Assembly (NCBI RefSeq): GCF_001465875.1
Contig: NZ_LN901323.1
Coordinates: 64,501 to 128,500, forward strand
Length of the DNA: 64,000 nucleotides
From: Legionella saoudiensis
Lineage (GTDB): Bacteria > Pseudomonadota > Gammaproteobacteria > Legionellales > Legionellaceae
Direction of reading: 5' to 3'
The position numbers and the translations under genes are program-made. Positions 1-9,759 of the stretch are shown here, one piece after another (within the stretch, counting starts at the first letter, position 1; each line of letters begins with the position of its first letter). A model generated the notes under the pieces. The model had not been told where the DNA came from. It was given only the letters and a program-made list of their open reading frames with translations, and made no database searches.

Positions 1-146
1 GAACTATAACTACGGATTAGGCAGCCATAGCACCAGCAAAGTTTTCATCGTTTGCATTTATATTTAGTTGAGCCTGTTTTACGAGAGATCTCATTCTCGG
101 CATGCACCTCTGGTTTTGCAACCCACGTCGAAGCCAGGTCGCCCCC
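1..146 (-). ncRNA. ssrA: tmRNA (ssrA), 5' portion, cut by window edge
   Basis: Read on the minus strand from position 146, the sequence begins GGGGGCGACCTGGCTTCGAC, the conserved 5' end of one-piece tmRNA, followed by the GTGCATGCCGAG segment also seen in E. coli tmRNA. The tag reading frame starts at the resume codon GCA (positions 55-53) and runs to a TAA at 19-17, encoding ANDENFAGAMAA, a typical proteolysis tag beginning AND/EN and ending AA. tmRNA rescues stalled ribosomes together with SmpB, whose gene is at 31806-32282. The pseudoknots and the 3' tRNA-like half lie beyond the window edge, so the gene is partial. The 5' end is assigned by similarity and would be produced by RNase P processing. 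Confidence 0.93.
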
Positions 147-161
147 AATTTGTACACTTTA

Positions 162-167
162 ATTATA
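162..167 (-). promoter_or_regulatory. candidate -10 box of the tmRNA gene
   Basis: On the minus strand a perfect TATAAT occurs 15 bases upstream of the mature tmRNA 5' end. That distance fits a transcript whose leader is removed by processing. A TTGCTA lies further upstream with a spacer of about 19 bases, which is longer than ideal, so the -35 element is uncertain. Confidence 0.4.
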
Positions 168-279
168 ACATAAAATATGGCGAGATTAGCAAAATCTTTT
201 AAGAGTATAAAAAAATTTGTTTTTATAGCGCAATAAACCTAAGAGCTTGGTTTTAAATAATGTAATCATTGTACTTCGC

Positions 280-312
280 CGCATCCAGGCTATTTCGGTT
301 TGCCAGGATGCG
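280..312. repeat. inverted repeat downstream of prlC
   Basis: The arms at 280-290 and 302-312 pair over 11 bases with one mismatch (CGCATCCAGGC against GCCAGGATGCG) around an 11-base loop. It lies just beyond the prlC stop codon and may act as its transcription end or protect the mRNA 3' end. There is no uridine tract, so it is not a standard intrinsic terminator. Confidence 0.55.
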
Positions 313-323
313 TGAATCGATTG

Positions 324-2342
324 TTAGCCTTGAATGCCTTTGTGCCGTAGTAAAGCATCAACGGTTGCAGGACGCCCGCGAAAATCCTGGAAGGCTTCTG
401 CTGCTTTTTTGGAGCCACCTACTTCTAAAATGGCGTGCAGGAAATCATGGCCTGTTTTTGGATTGAGCACCCCCTCCTCTTCAAAGCGCGAGAAGGCATC
501 GCTGGATAGTACTTCTGCCCACATATAACTATAATAACCTGCCGCATAGCCTCCACCAAAAATATGACTGAAACTATGTTGGAAGCGGCTATAGGGAACT
601 ACGGGTACGATGCAGGCTTTAGAGCGAACATCTGCTAAAACATCATTAACAAAGGACGCGTTATTGGTTTGGTAGTCCCGGTGGATGCGAAAATCAAATA
701 GACTAAACTCCATTTGCCGTAACGTTGCCATTGCTGACTGGAAGTTCTTAGCGGCAATTAGACGCTCATAAAGAACTTCGGGTAAAGGTTCTTGAGTATC
801 TACATGAGCAGTTAGTCTATCGAGCGCATTCTTTTCCCAGCACCAGTTTTCAAAAAATTGGCTGGGTAGTTCGACAGCATCCCATTCCACTCCATTAATT
901 CCCGAAGCACCAAGATAATCAACTTGAGTTAGCATATGATGTAAGCAGTGGCCAAATTCATGAAATAAGGTTTCTACTTCGTCATGAGATAGCATTGCAG
1001 GTTTATTCGCTGATGCTTTTGCGAAATTACAGGTTAAGGTGGCGATGGGTAGTTGAATGCTGCCATCTTCTAATTTTCTACGACTTTGTAAGGAATCCAT
1101 CCAAGCACCGCTATGTTTGTTGGGTCTGGCAAACAAATCGGTATAGACATAACCGCGTACTTGTCCATGCTCATCAACAACGCAATAGCATTGTACGTCT
1201 TTATGCCAGACGTCAACGCCTTTAACCTCCTGAACACTCATCCCATAAAGGATTTTCAGTAAATCAAATAAGCCCTGCATTACTTTAGGCTGAGGAAAAT
1301 AAGGACGTAAATCTTCTTGAGATAAAGTAAATAAATCCTGTCTTCTTTTCTCAGATAAATAGCTTATATCCCAAGGCTGTACCGATTCAAAATTATATTT
1401 GCTTGATGCAAAGTCTTTGAGGGCTGCAAGCTCACCTTCTGCCTGAGGGTGTGCACGCTTGACCAAGTCATTCATAAAATTCATGACTTGGTCAGTGGAG
1501 TCAGCCATTTTGGTGGCTAATGATAATTCCGCATAGTTATTAAATCCTAAAAGCTTAGCTTGTTCATGACGCAAAGCCAGTATTTCATTCATGTTGGCGG
1601 TATTATCAAAAGTACCTGCATTAGGTCCTTGATCTGATGCTCTAGTTACGTAGGCCTGATATATTTCTTCGCGTAAAGCGCGGTCTTCAGCATGGGTAAT
1701 AATGGCTTGATAGCTTGGAGCCTCTAAAGTGAATATATAGCCATCAAGGCCTTTTTCTGCCGCTAATTCTTTGGCAGTATTTAATGCATGCTCCGGGATT
1801 CCCGCTACACGTTGAGAATCGGTAATATGTATAGTAAAGGCTTGAGAGGCATCCAAAATATTGTGCTCAAATTTGTTAGATAGCTCATCTAAACGCGTTT
1901 GGATTTCTTCAAAGCGTTTTTTATCTTGTGGTTCAAGAGCAACCCCTGACAACTCGAAATCAAGCAAGCTGTCTGCGATTAGCTTTTTCTGGGTGGCATT
2001 TAAAGCATGCGTGTCAATGGACTTAATTGCCATATATAAATCATGATTCTGCCCCATCGCCGCCTCATAGGCGGAAAGTAAAGGCAAGCATTCATCGTAG
2101 CACTCACGGAGAGCTGGGGAATCCATTACTGAATGCAGGTGAGAAAATGGCGACCAAAAACGCTCTAACTCATCATCCATATCTTCCAGGGGGTACATTA
2201 GATTATCCCAAGTATAGTAATGATTATTCTTGAGGAGTAAATCAACTTGCTCTAAATGGTTTTTTAACATCCCATCGAGATGAGTCTTAAATCGGTCTGT
2301 ATCAATGTGGCTAAATTGTGGTAATCCAACTGGCGCTGACAT
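324..2342 (-). CDS. prlC: oligopeptidase A (M3 family metallopeptidase)
   Basis: A 672-residue cytosolic zinc oligopeptidase of the thimet/M3 family, close to the roughly 680 residues of E. coli PrlC. It degrades short peptides such as released signal-peptide fragments. The zinc-binding active-site motif HEFGH lies at about residue 460 (near positions 948-962), inside the longer family pattern ETLFHEFGHCLHH, and the remaining catalytic domain continues to the C-terminus. There is no signal peptide or membrane segment. The start ATG at 2342 fits the family N-terminus. The gene stands alone on the minus strand between the tmRNA gene and an unknown membrane-protein gene 58 bases upstream. Family assignment is firm; the exact substrate range is not visible from sequence. 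Confidence 0.95.
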   Translation of the reverse strand: MSAPVGLPQFSHIDTDRFKTHLDGMLKNHLEQVDLLLKNNHYYTWDNLMYPLEDMDDELERFWSPFSHLHSVMDSPALRECYDECLPLLSAYEAAMGQNHDLYMAIKSIDTHALNATQKKLIADSLLDFELSGVALEPQDKKRFEEIQTRLDELSNKFEHNILDASQAFTIHITDSQRVAGIPEHALNTAKELAAEKGLDGYIFTLEAPSYQAIITHAEDRALREEIYQAYVTRASDQGPNAGTFDNTANMNEILALRHEQAKLLGFNNYAELSLATKMADSTDQVMNFMNDLVKRAHPQAEGELAALKDFASSKYNFESVQPWDISYLSEKRRQDLFTLSQEDLRPYFPQPKVMQGLFDLLKILYGMSVQEVKGVDVWHKDVQCYCVVDEHGQVRGYVYTDLFARPNKHSGAWMDSLQSRRKLEDGSIQLPIATLTCNFAKASANKPAMLSHDEVETLFHEFGHCLHHMLTQVDYLGASGINGVEWDAVELPSQFFENWCWEKNALDRLTAHVDTQEPLPEVLYERLIAAKNFQSAMATLRQMEFSLFDFRIHRDYQTNNASFVNDVLADVRSKACIVPVVPYSRFQHSFSHIFGGGYAAGYYSYMWAEVLSSDAFSRFEEEGVLNPKTGHDFLHAILEVGGSKKAAEAFQDFRGRPATVDALLRHKGIQG

Positions 2343-2400
2343 GCTTTACCTTTAAAATTAATGTAAGTAACAAAAGCATAGCATTCAATTGATAAAGGCT

Positions 2401-3714
2401 CTAGAGTTGAGAAGGGTAAACATTATGAGTGTTCGCTTCTTCAGCTACTGATAAATTAGAGGGTTCCTCTTTCTTAGCGAAAAAACCAAGTTTGGTTATA
2501 CCACCGGTAGGTACTTCAACGATATCTTTAGGTCTTTGCTGGTTAATAACCGGCACTAAAGCAAAATTGATTAAACAAATCACCACTAAGCCAATTGCCC
2601 CAACTAAAGCAATCGCAGGATTCATTGCAAATAAGGGAGCGCCACAACCCATAGCTAAGAAAATAGCTGTAGTGGCCGCTACGTGTGCGCTAAAGCGCAG
2701 TAATTCAAAATTTATTTGTCGCTCCAAGGTCTGTAAGTGCTGGTCTATTTCTGCTCGTGCTTCGGGATTTTCAGCATCATCACGCATTTTTTGATATTGG
2801 CTACGCATCTCATATACACGATTAAGTTCAATGTATGCGCGTATTGCAGCCAAGACTACATCATAACCAAAAAAGGCAATAGACAAATAAGCCGCGACCG
2901 GCGCATAAGCTCCGGTTAAAAGGTATCCATTAACATAGCCCAAACCTACCCAGGCAATATCGTTACCTAACTCAAACCAACGCCGTAATAATTGACCTTG
3001 CAGACGAACTTGATAGCCTAAATCTCTTTCAGGCTGTTTCATCCAAGGCCCAGGAAGCAGATGCTTCATCAGCAATCCTAAATTGACGGCTAAACGTGGT
3101 GCATAAAAGAGGAAGGCTAAATGAGGTAAGAATGGGTCGGTGCATCGAGCAAAATTGCCCATAATACGACGATACCAATCCGCACTACAATCTAAGGCCG
3201 CAATTAAATCTAAAGCGCGTTTAGAGCGGACTAACAGCAATCGGTATAAATTTATGTTAAGGGTGCGATCGCGTACTTGTTGGGAAAAAGACCAGCCTAC
3301 ATCTACTGGAGGTTTCTCTTCACATAAACGTTTAGGTAGGGGACGTCCAAGCTCAGCTAAGAGCTCATGATAAAGCTGTTGTTGGATACGCAAACGGTTT
3401 ACTTCGCGGGGCACGATTAAATAATGCTCATAGACCTGCTCTAGTAGTTCGGCTAGGAAAATAGCTGCTATGATTTGCTCTGCAAGTTTTTGCTCTGAAA
3501 GAAGCTTTTTGTCACAATTAATACGAATCTGCTGTCCAAGCAGGCTGTATTCCATATTTAAAATAAGATGAGAGGGAATAATTTCGCGATAAAAATCGAC
3601 CCCAAGTTCCTGAATCGACTCAGAGAAGGTCCAATTCTCAGGGTTGGGATCATCAATCCCAAGTGAGTATCTAGCAAACAGTGTATTTTTTAATCGTCTA
3701 ATAGCAGGAGTCAT
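2401..3714 (-). CDS. membrane protein of unknown function, paralogue of 39711-41570
   Basis: A 437-residue protein that I do not recognise. The N-terminal half is soluble and helical. Hydrophobic stretches lie at about residues 196-220, 252-290 and 343-390, and a charged, probably coiled stretch (about 295-340) separates the second and third. Residues about 192-310 align with about 213-331 of the product of 39711-41570: both have a DP near the start, LL(M/L)KH, PWM(K/S)Q, the pattern G(Y/W)..R(L/F)..Q, a central ND, LTG, and a YE..Q(Y) ending. The tail is polar (KKEEPSNLSVAEEANTH). No catalytic motif is visible. The architecture of helical soluble part, membrane block and polar tail resembles Legionella proteins of unknown role, including some translocated ones, but secretion is conjecture. 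Confidence 0.8.
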   Translation of the reverse strand: MTPAIRRLKNTLFARYSLGIDDPNPENWTFSESIQELGVDFYREIIPSHLILNMEYSLLGQQIRINCDKKLLSEQKLAEQIIAAIFLAELLEQVYEHYLIVPREVNRLRIQQQLYHELLAELGRPLPKRLCEEKPPVDVGWSFSQQVRDRTLNINLYRLLLVRSKRALDLIAALDCSADWYRRIMGNFARCTDPFLPHLAFLFYAPRLAVNLGLLMKHLLPGPWMKQPERDLGYQVRLQGQLLRRWFELGNDIAWVGLGYVNGYLLTGAYAPVAAYLSIAFFGYDVVLAAIRAYIELNRVYEMRSQYQKMRDDAENPEARAEIDQHLQTLERQINFELLRFSAHVAATTAIFLAMGCGAPLFAMNPAIALVGAIGLVVICLINFALVPVINQQRPKDIVEVPTGGITKLGFFAKKEEPSNLSVAEEANTHNVYPSQL

Positions 3715-4046
3715 GATGTCCGAAATAACTTAGTGGATATCAAATAATTGCACAATCATCATGCATAAAAGTACGCTAGCAAGATAAAATGTGTTCCGAT
3801 TGTATCAAAAATTACACAATAAGTAAAATTAACATGTTTATAAATACACTCCCCTGTCTCTTAAATTGTCATTTGTACTTACATTTAACACTTATAACCT
3901 AGATCTTGGTACTACTTCAACTATTCTTTTAAGTAGTACTCACCGCATAACTGTACACAGTCCATAAAAAATGAGTGTGTTTTCTTGCCGATTTATGTCT
4001 TCTGAGCGACAATAGCGCACCAAACCCAGCGCATTTAAGAGAGCAA
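3715..4046. other. intergenic region between divergent genes, tkt leader
   Basis: This gap of 332 bases separates the minus-strand membrane-protein gene from tkt. It is A+T rich and should hold promoters for both. A TATAAC at 3893-3898 is promoter-like on the plus strand, but neither TTGTCA (3866) nor TTGTAC (3873) is well spaced from it. A clear hairpin lies at 3909-3939 and an AAGAGAG ribosome-binding site at 4038-4043. I see no small gene or RNA. Confidence 0.5.
3909..3939. repeat. hairpin in the tkt leader
   Basis: Perfect 9-base arms GTACTACTT (3909-3917) and AAGTAGTAC (3931-3939) flank a 13-base loop, about 107 bases before the tkt start codon. It could be an operator palindrome or an mRNA leader hairpin. 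There is no uridine tract after it. Confidence 0.5.
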
Positions 4047-6050
4047 ATGAACGTGTCACAAGAATTAGCAAATGCCATCCGCATTTTAAGTATAGACGCA
4101 GTTGAGCAAGCCCAGTCAGGCCATCCTGGAATGCCTTTAGGTATGGCTGATATTGCCACGGTATTATGGAAAAAGTTTTTAAGATATAATCCTAAAAACC
4201 CGCATTGGTTTAACCGTGACCGTTTTGTCTTATCTAATGGCCATGGCTCGATGTTGCTTTATTCCTTGTTGCATTTAACAGGCTATAATCTATCTATCGA
4301 AGAGCTTAAAAACTTTCGTCAATTAGACTCTAAAACCCCGGGTCACCCAGAATGGGGACATACTCCAGGGGTAGAAACCACAACCGGCCCGCTGGGACAA
4401 GGTTTAGCTAATGCAGTAGGTATGGCAATCGCGGAAAAAGCGCTAGCCAGTCATTACAATCAAGACGAATATGACCTGGTTGACCATTATACCTATGTTT
4501 TCTTAGGTGATGGTTGTTTAATGGAAGGGATTTCCCATGAATCCTGTTCCTTAGCGGGGACTCTAGGACTAGGCAAACTTATTGCGTTTTATGACAACAA
4601 TGGCATTTCCATCGACGGTAAAGTTGACTCCTGGTTTACCGATGATACCGCAGCGCGCTTTAAAGCCTATAATTGGCAAGTGATTGAAGCCATTGATGGC
4701 CATGATATGGCAGCCATTGAACATGCAATTATTCAAGCACGCGCTAATACCACCCAGCCAACTCTGATTATCTGTAACACCGTCATTGGCCTTGGCTCCT
4801 CTGTTGCCGGAAGTGAAAAATCACATGGCGCTCCTTTAGGCGCTAAAGATATCGAAAAAACCCGTGAATTCTTTCATTGGCACCATGCCCCCTTCGTTAT
4901 TCCAGAAACCATCTACCAGCAATGGAACCATGTGGAACAAGGCGAGCGTGATGAACAAGAATGGTTAAGCCTATTACATGACTACCAGCAAAAACACCCG
5001 CTGGAGCATCAAGAGTTTTTACGCCGCATTAATGGGGATCTCCCCGATGATTGGCAAAGTCATAGTCAGGCATTTTTAACGCAATGTCTGCAAAATGAAA
5101 AAGCGATTGCAACGCGTAAGGCATCACAACAGTGCATTGAGCACTTTGCACGTTTATTACCCGAAATGTTAGGCGGCTCTGCTGATTTAACCGGCTCCAA
5201 CAATACCGATTGGTCAGGAAGTAAAGCCATCAGCCATGAAGATTTTTCTGGCAATTATTTGTACTATGGCGTACGTGAATTTGCTATGGCTGCCATCATG
5301 AATGGCATAGCAGTTCACGGCGGATTTATTCCTTACGCAGGCACCTTCTTAGTTTTTGCTGATTACGCCCGTAATGCCGTACGCTTAAGTGCCCTAATGA
5401 AGCAGCGTGTAATTTATGTATTTACGCATGATTCTATTGGTCTTGGCGAAGATGGCCCCACCCATCAGCCTGTGGAACATACAGCAATGCTGCGTATGAC
5501 TCCGGATATGACGGTTTGGCGCCCTGCTGATTTGATGGAAACAGCGGTAGCATGGCAAGCCGCTTTGGAACATCATAATGGCCCAAGTTCATTACTGCTT
5601 TCCAGACAAAACTTACCGGCATTACCGCACCAGGAAAATGCTGTCGAATTAATTAAAAAAGGCGGCTACATCATTGTTGATTGTGAGGGGCGTCCTGATG
5701 TTATTTTAATTGCAACCGGTTCAGAGGTGCAGTTAGCGCTTGCCGCGGCAGAACAAGTAAAATCACAAGGATTAAAAATCCGAGTGGTTTCCATGCCTTG
5801 TGCGGAGCGTTTCTTAGCGCAGGATGTTGGTTATAAAAACCAGGTATTGCCAAAAGATGTGGAAACACGTATTGCAATTGAAGCGGCGAGCCCCGCCTAT
5901 TGGTATCAATTTGTCGGGTTAAATGGTGCTGTCATTGGCCTAGATCGTTTCGGTGTTTCTGCTCCAGCAGCACAAGCTTATCATTACCTGGGGATTACCG
6001 TAGAACGAATCGTTAAAACATTAGAAACATTAACTGCAAACTCAAACTAA
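4047..6050 (+). CDS. tkt: transketolase
   Basis: A 667-residue thiamine-diphosphate enzyme that moves two-carbon ketol units between sugar phosphates in the non-oxidative pentose phosphate pathway. Seen motifs: [11 protein letters not shown] near residue 22, the thiamine-diphosphate/metal motif GDGCLMEG at about residue 154, and the pyrimidine-domain motif [18 protein letters not shown], all diagnostic. The open frame extends upstream to 3975, but the ATG at 4047 is chosen because the family N-terminus ([20 protein letters not shown]) starts there and AAGAGAG at 4038-4043 is a suitable ribosome-binding site. E. coli TktA has 663 residues. The gene leads the cluster tkt-gap-pgk-pyk, joining sugar interconversion to lower glycolysis; the gap gene follows after 47 bases. 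Confidence 0.97.
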   Translation: MNVSQELANAIRILSIDAVEQAQSGHPGMPLGMADIATVLWKKFLRYNPKNPHWFNRDRFVLSNGHGSMLLYSLLHLTGYNLSIEELKNFRQLDSKTPGHPEWGHTPGVETTTGPLGQGLANAVGMAIAEKALASHYNQDEYDLVDHYTYVFLGDGCLMEGISHESCSLAGTLGLGKLIAFYDNNGISIDGKVDSWFTDDTAARFKAYNWQVIEAIDGHDMAAIEHAIIQARANTTQPTLIICNTVIGLGSSVAGSEKSHGAPLGAKDIEKTREFFHWHHAPFVIPETIYQQWNHVEQGERDEQEWLSLLHDYQQKHPLEHQEFLRRINGDLPDDWQSHSQAFLTQCLQNEKAIATRKASQQCIEHFARLLPEMLGGSADLTGSNNTDWSGSKAISHEDFSGNYLYYGVREFAMAAIMNGIAVHGGFIPYAGTFLVFADYARNAVRLSALMKQRVIYVFTHDSIGLGEDGPTHQPVEHTAMLRMTPDMTVWRPADLMETAVAWQAALEHHNGPSSLLLSRQNLPALPHQENAVELIKKGGYIIVDCEGRPDVILIATGSEVQLALAAAEQVKSQGLKIRVVSMPCAERFLAQDVGYKNQVLPKDVETRIAIEAASPAYWYQFVGLNGAVIGLDRFGVSAPAAQAYHYLGITVERIVKTLETLTANSN

Positions 6051-6097
6051 TTATAATGTAAACCGCTGCGCTTAAAGGGCAGCAAAGGAGAAGTAGT

Positions 6098-7090
6098 ATG
6101 ACTATACGTGTCGCGATTAATGGCTATGGCCGCATTGGTCGTTGTATTTTAAGAGCTATTTTTGAGTACAATCGACAAAATGATTTTGAAGTTGTTGCGA
6201 TCAATGATTTATCAGGGATTGAAGTAACCTCCCATTTAACTCGTTATGATACAACCCATGGTCGTTTTCCTTATGATGTAAAAACCGAAAGTAATCTGCT
6301 GATTGTTGATGGCCATGCGATCAAGATTATTGCTGAGCGCGATCCGGCAGCATTGCCCTGGCGCGAGTTAAATATCGATTTAGTTTTTGAATGTACTGGC
6401 TTTTTCACTGATCGCGAATCAGCAATGAAGCACATCACTGCCGGGGCTAAAAAAGTGTTAATTTCTGCCCCAGGGAAAGATGTTGATGCCACTATAGTGT
6501 ATGGCGTTAATGACCACCTGCTTAAAGCAAGCGACCTAGTGGTTTCGAATGCATCCTGCACCACAAACTGCCTAGCTCCAGTAGTTAAGCCCCTAAATGA
6601 TGCTTTAGGTATTGAGCATGGATTATTAAATACCGTGCATGCTTACACCAATGACCAAGTACTTTTAGATGGTAGTCATAAAGACTTGCACCGGGCTCGT
6701 GCTGCGGCGCATAATATCATTCCGACAAAAACAGGTGCTGCGGCAGCTGTGGGATTAGTTTTACCCGAATTAGCAGGCAAACTGGATGGCTTTGCAATGC
6801 GTGTGCCAGTTATTAACGTATCAGTAATTGACTTAACATTCACTGCCAATCGGGAAACATCTGTTGATGAAGTAAATGCTATTGTGAGTAAAGCACAGAG
6901 TGATGTGTTGAAAATCAATGATGAGCCTTTGGTTTCTTCTGATTTCAATCATAATCCTGCCTCAGCTATTTTTGATACCACGCAAACTAAAGTATTTGGC
7001 AAGTTGGTAAAAATAGTGGCTTGGTATGATAACGAATGGGGTTTTTCCAATCGTATGTTAGATACTGCACATAAGATGATGAACTGCTAA
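6098..7090 (+). CDS. gap: glyceraldehyde-3-phosphate dehydrogenase, type I
   Basis: A 330-residue NAD-dependent dehydrogenase that oxidises and phosphorylates glyceraldehyde 3-phosphate. The N-terminal Rossmann motif INGYGRIGR and the catalytic motif [12 protein letters not shown] (Cys at about residue 152) are present, as are the C-terminal [14 protein letters not shown]. The loop HAYTNDQ and the region [10 protein letters not shown] are of the GAPDH type; related erythrose-4-phosphate dehydrogenase (Epd) differs there (HSAMHDQ and PVDTK), so gap is preferred although the tkt-epd-pgk order of enterobacteria makes the alternative worth noting. A strong ribosome-binding site (AAAGGAG, near 6084-6090) precedes the ATG. 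pgk follows after 19 bases, so the genes are most likely cotranscribed. Confidence 0.93.
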   Translation: MTIRVAINGYGRIGRCILRAIFEYNRQNDFEVVAINDLSGIEVTSHLTRYDTTHGRFPYDVKTESNLLIVDGHAIKIIAERDPAALPWRELNIDLVFECTGFFTDRESAMKHITAGAKKVLISAPGKDVDATIVYGVNDHLLKASDLVVSNASCTTNCLAPVVKPLNDALGIEHGLLNTVHAYTNDQVLLDGSHKDLHRARAAAHNIIPTKTGAAAAVGLVLPELAGKLDGFAMRVPVINVSVIDLTFTANRETSVDEVNAIVSKAQSDVLKINDEPLVSSDFNHNPASAIFDTTQTKVFGKLVKIVAWYDNEWGFSNRMLDTAHKMMNC

Positions 7091-7109
7091 ACCCCTTGCG
7101 GAGATAATA

Positions 7110-8300
7110 ATGAATCTGATCCAAATGAGCGATATAGAACTTTCTGGTAAGAAAGTACTAATTCGTGAAGATTTGAATGTGCCAATCAAAGAAGGGATAA
7201 TTACCAGCGATCAACGTCTGCAAGCAGCTTTGCCTACATTGAAAGCTGCTTTGGCGGCTGGCGCTGCAGTAATGGTCTTATCGCATCTTGGTCGACCAGA
7301 AGAAGGCAAATTTGAGAAACGCTTTTCTTTAGCGCCTGTTGCTGAATACTTAAAGCAAAACTTAAATTACCCTGTTCATTTTGTGACTGATTACCTCAAT
7401 GGCGTAGATGCTCATCCTGGTGAATTAGTGATTTGTGAAAATGTCCGCTTTAACCCCGGCGAAAAAAGCAATGATGAACAACTGGCTAAAAAATTAGCCA
7501 GCCTGTGTGATGTATTCATCATGGATGCCTTTGGTACGGCACATCGAGCTCAGGCATCTACTTATGGAGTAGCTCAATTTGCACCCATTGCGGTAGCAGG
7601 ACCCTTATTAGTTAAAGAGCTCCATGCTCTGGAAAAAGTGCTTGAAGCTCCGCAAAAGCCGATTGTGGCTATTGTTGGTGGTGCCAAAGTATCTTCTAAA
7701 TTGACCCTATTGCGGCAATTAGTAGGCATGGTTGATTACCTAATCCCAGGAGGTGGTATTGCCAATACTTTCCTTAAAGCTCAAGGCTTTGAAATTGGCG
7801 TATCGCTTTATGAAGAAGATTTACTGGATGAAGCTCGTGCGATTCTTAAGTTAGCGGAAGAAAAAGGTTGCCGAATTCCCTTACCTACCGATGTTGTAGT
7901 AGGCAAAACCTTCAGTGAAACCTGCCCAGCCTACAACAAATCACTGCATAACGTTGCCGCTGACGATATGATCCTCGACATTGGACCTGTAACCGTTAGT
8001 GACTATGTGGACATAATCAATGAAGCCAAAACCATCATTTGGAATGGACCGGTTGGTGTTTTTGAATTTGCCCAATTTGCTTATGGCACACGTGCCTTAG
8101 CAATTGCCATTGCCGAAAGCGATGCATTTTCAATTGCCGGAGGTGGTGATACCTTAGCTGCGATTGACTTGTACGATCTCAATCAACAAATCTCTTATAT
8201 TTCCACAGGGGGTGGGGCATTTCTGGAGTGTCTGGAAGGCAAAACACTACCCGCCGTTGCTATTTTGCAGGAGCGCGCTCAACATGTTACGTCAGACTAA
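7110..8300 (+). CDS. pgk: phosphoglycerate kinase
   Basis: A 396-residue monomeric glycolytic kinase that makes ATP from 1,3-bisphosphoglycerate. The N-domain substrate-binding sequence [10 protein letters not shown], the LSHLGRP motif, the hinge-side VGGAKVSSK and the C-terminal nucleotide-site sequence GGGDTLAAI are all visible, and the length matches the family. A GGAG ribosome-binding site lies nine bases before the ATG. The 3' end overlaps the pyk start by 17 bases, implying translational coupling with pyruvate kinase. No fructose-bisphosphate aldolase gene follows, unlike some proteobacterial arrangements. Confidence 0.97.
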   Translation: MNLIQMSDIELSGKKVLIREDLNVPIKEGIITSDQRLQAALPTLKAALAAGAAVMVLSHLGRPEEGKFEKRFSLAPVAEYLKQNLNYPVHFVTDYLNGVDAHPGELVICENVRFNPGEKSNDEQLAKKLASLCDVFIMDAFGTAHRAQASTYGVAQFAPIAVAGPLLVKELHALEKVLEAPQKPIVAIVGGAKVSSKLTLLRQLVGMVDYLIPGGGIANTFLKAQGFEIGVSLYEEDLLDEARAILKLAEEKGCRIPLPTDVVVGKTFSETCPAYNKSLHNVAADDMILDIGPVTVSDYVDIINEAKTIIWNGPVGVFEFAQFAYGTRALAIAIAESDAFSIAGGGDTLAAIDLYDLNQQISYISTGGGAFLECLEGKTLPAVAILQERAQHVTSD

Positions 8301-9711
8301 AATCGTTGCCACTTTAGGGCCAGCAAGTAAGGACCCTGTAACACTTCGTGCCATGTTAACTGCTGGGGTTGATGTGGTACGTATCAATTTCTCTCATGCC
8401 GATGCTTCGGCAATTGAGTTAATTGCCTTAGTGCGTCAAATTGCTGAGGAGTTGCAACATCCGCTGGCGGTGATGGCCGACTTACAGGGACCGAAAATAC
8501 GCATAGGTCGTTTTAAAAATCAATCCATTACTCTTCATGAAGGGCAAGATTTTACTTTGGACTGCCAGGATACCGAGGAATTAGGGGATGAAAGCTGGGT
8601 TTCCGTAGCTTATCCTAATTTAGATAAAGAACTGGCCCCAGATGATTTTTTACTGATTAACGATGGTCTAATTGAATTACAAGTAAAGCAAATTTATGGC
8701 TCAAAAATCCACTGTAAAGTTATTGAGGGTGGCGTTTTAACTAATCTGAAAGGCTTAAATAGAAAAGGAGGCGGGTTAGCTGCTCGTACCTTAACCGAAA
8801 AAGATATAAAAGATCTGCGTACTGCATTAGCAGCGCAAGTAGATTACATTAGCCTGTCCTTTGTAAAAGATGCACAAGACATCCGCAATGCTCGAGCTTT
8901 AATGCGGGAGTTTGGCGGGCTTCCCACTCCTATTATTGCCAAAATTGAGCGTAGCGAAGCTTTAGCGCATTTAACTGAAATTATTCAGGAATCCGATGCC
9001 ATCATGGTTGCGCGTGGTGATTTGGGAGTTGAAGTAGGTGCTGCAGAGGTACCGGCGATTCAAAAGCATATTATTGGTCAAGCACGCCGTTTGGATAAAG
9101 TAGTGATTACGGCGACGCAAATGATGGAATCTATGATTAGTAATCCTCAACCTACTCGTGCTGAAGTTTCTGATGTGGCCAACGCCATTTTAGATGGGAC
9201 CGATGCGGTAATGCTCTCAGCAGAAACAGCCAGCGGCCAGTTTCCCGTAAAAGTATTAGCGATGGTTAATAAAATTTGCTTAAGTGCGGAGAAGCATGCG
9301 AGTTTTTATTATGACAGTACTTCTGAGACCTGCCATTATCAACGCGCAGACCAAGCAATTGCTATGGCCACCATGCACGCAGCAAATCATTTTCCAATTA
9401 AAGCGATTGTCACCCTTACTGAGTCTGGAGACACCGCCGTTTGGATTTCCAGACAGCAAAGTACTGTGCCCATTATTGCGGTTTCAGCAAATAAACGCAC
9501 TATAGGCCGTCTGAGTTTGGTGCAGAATGTAGTGCCCGTCTTTATGGACTATCATCGATTTACTACAGACAATTTAAACCAGCAAGTGATTAACGAATTG
9601 CTTGCGGCTCAGTATCTTGAAAGAAAGGGCTTTATTTTACTAACGCGTGGTACGGCTATTGGTACTCCAGGAGGTACTAATAGTATGGAAATTATTAAAA
9701 TATCACCCTAA
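8284..9711 (+). CDS. pyk: pyruvate kinase
   Basis: A 475-residue enzyme that transfers phosphate from phosphoenolpyruvate to ADP. The start at 8284 gives [14 protein letters not shown], the family N-terminus; the open frame continues 40 codons upstream inside pgk, but that extension has no family match and is rejected. GGAG at 8270-8273 serves as ribosome-binding site. Visible motifs are the substrate and metal sites ([32 protein letters not shown]) and the active-site segment TATQMMESM followed by [13 protein letters not shown]. The gene ends the tkt-gap-pgk-pyk cluster and is followed by a strong palindrome at 9723-9749 that separates it from convergent wzz. Confidence 0.96.
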   Translation: MLRQTKIVATLGPASKDPVTLRAMLTAGVDVVRINFSHADASAIELIALVRQIAEELQHPLAVMADLQGPKIRIGRFKNQSITLHEGQDFTLDCQDTEELGDESWVSVAYPNLDKELAPDDFLLINDGLIELQVKQIYGSKIHCKVIEGGVLTNLKGLNRKGGGLAARTLTEKDIKDLRTALAAQVDYISLSFVKDAQDIRNARALMREFGGLPTPIIAKIERSEALAHLTEIIQESDAIMVARGDLGVEVGAAEVPAIQKHIIGQARRLDKVVITATQMMESMISNPQPTRAEVSDVANAILDGTDAVMLSAETASGQFPVKVLAMVNKICLSAEKHASFYYDSTSETCHYQRADQAIAMATMHAANHFPIKAIVTLTESGDTAVWISRQQSTVPIIAVSANKRTIGRLSLVQNVVPVFMDYHRFTTDNLNQQVINELLAAQYLERKGFILLTRGTAIGTPGGTNSMEIIKISP

Positions 9712-9722
9712 AGTCTCGTTTA

Positions 9723-9749
9723 GTAACCTGGTTGCGACAACCAGGTTAC
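9723..9749. repeat. 12-bp perfect palindrome between pyk and wzz
   Basis: The arms GTAACCTGGTTG (9723-9734) and CAACCAGGTTAC (9738-9749) pair perfectly around a 3-base loop. It lies between convergent gene ends and probably works as a bidirectional transcription or mRNA end. Neither side has a uridine tract. The same 10-base core (AACCTGGTTG) recurs at 37480-37513. Confidence 0.8.
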
Positions 9750-9759
9750 CCCTGGATTA

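Noticed and set aside
2429..2794. Plus-strand open frame of 121 codons over the minus-strand membrane protein
   Set aside because: Composition is that of an antisense frame; no ribosome-binding site and no similarity.
3975..4046. 24-codon extension of tkt to an upstream ATG
   Set aside because: No family similarity and no ribosome-binding site; ATG 4047 has AAGAGAG upstream and the correct N-terminus.
8164..8283. 40-codon extension of pyk inside pgk
   Set aside because: The residues are an out-of-frame reading of pgk; pyruvate kinases start at [14 protein letters not shown].
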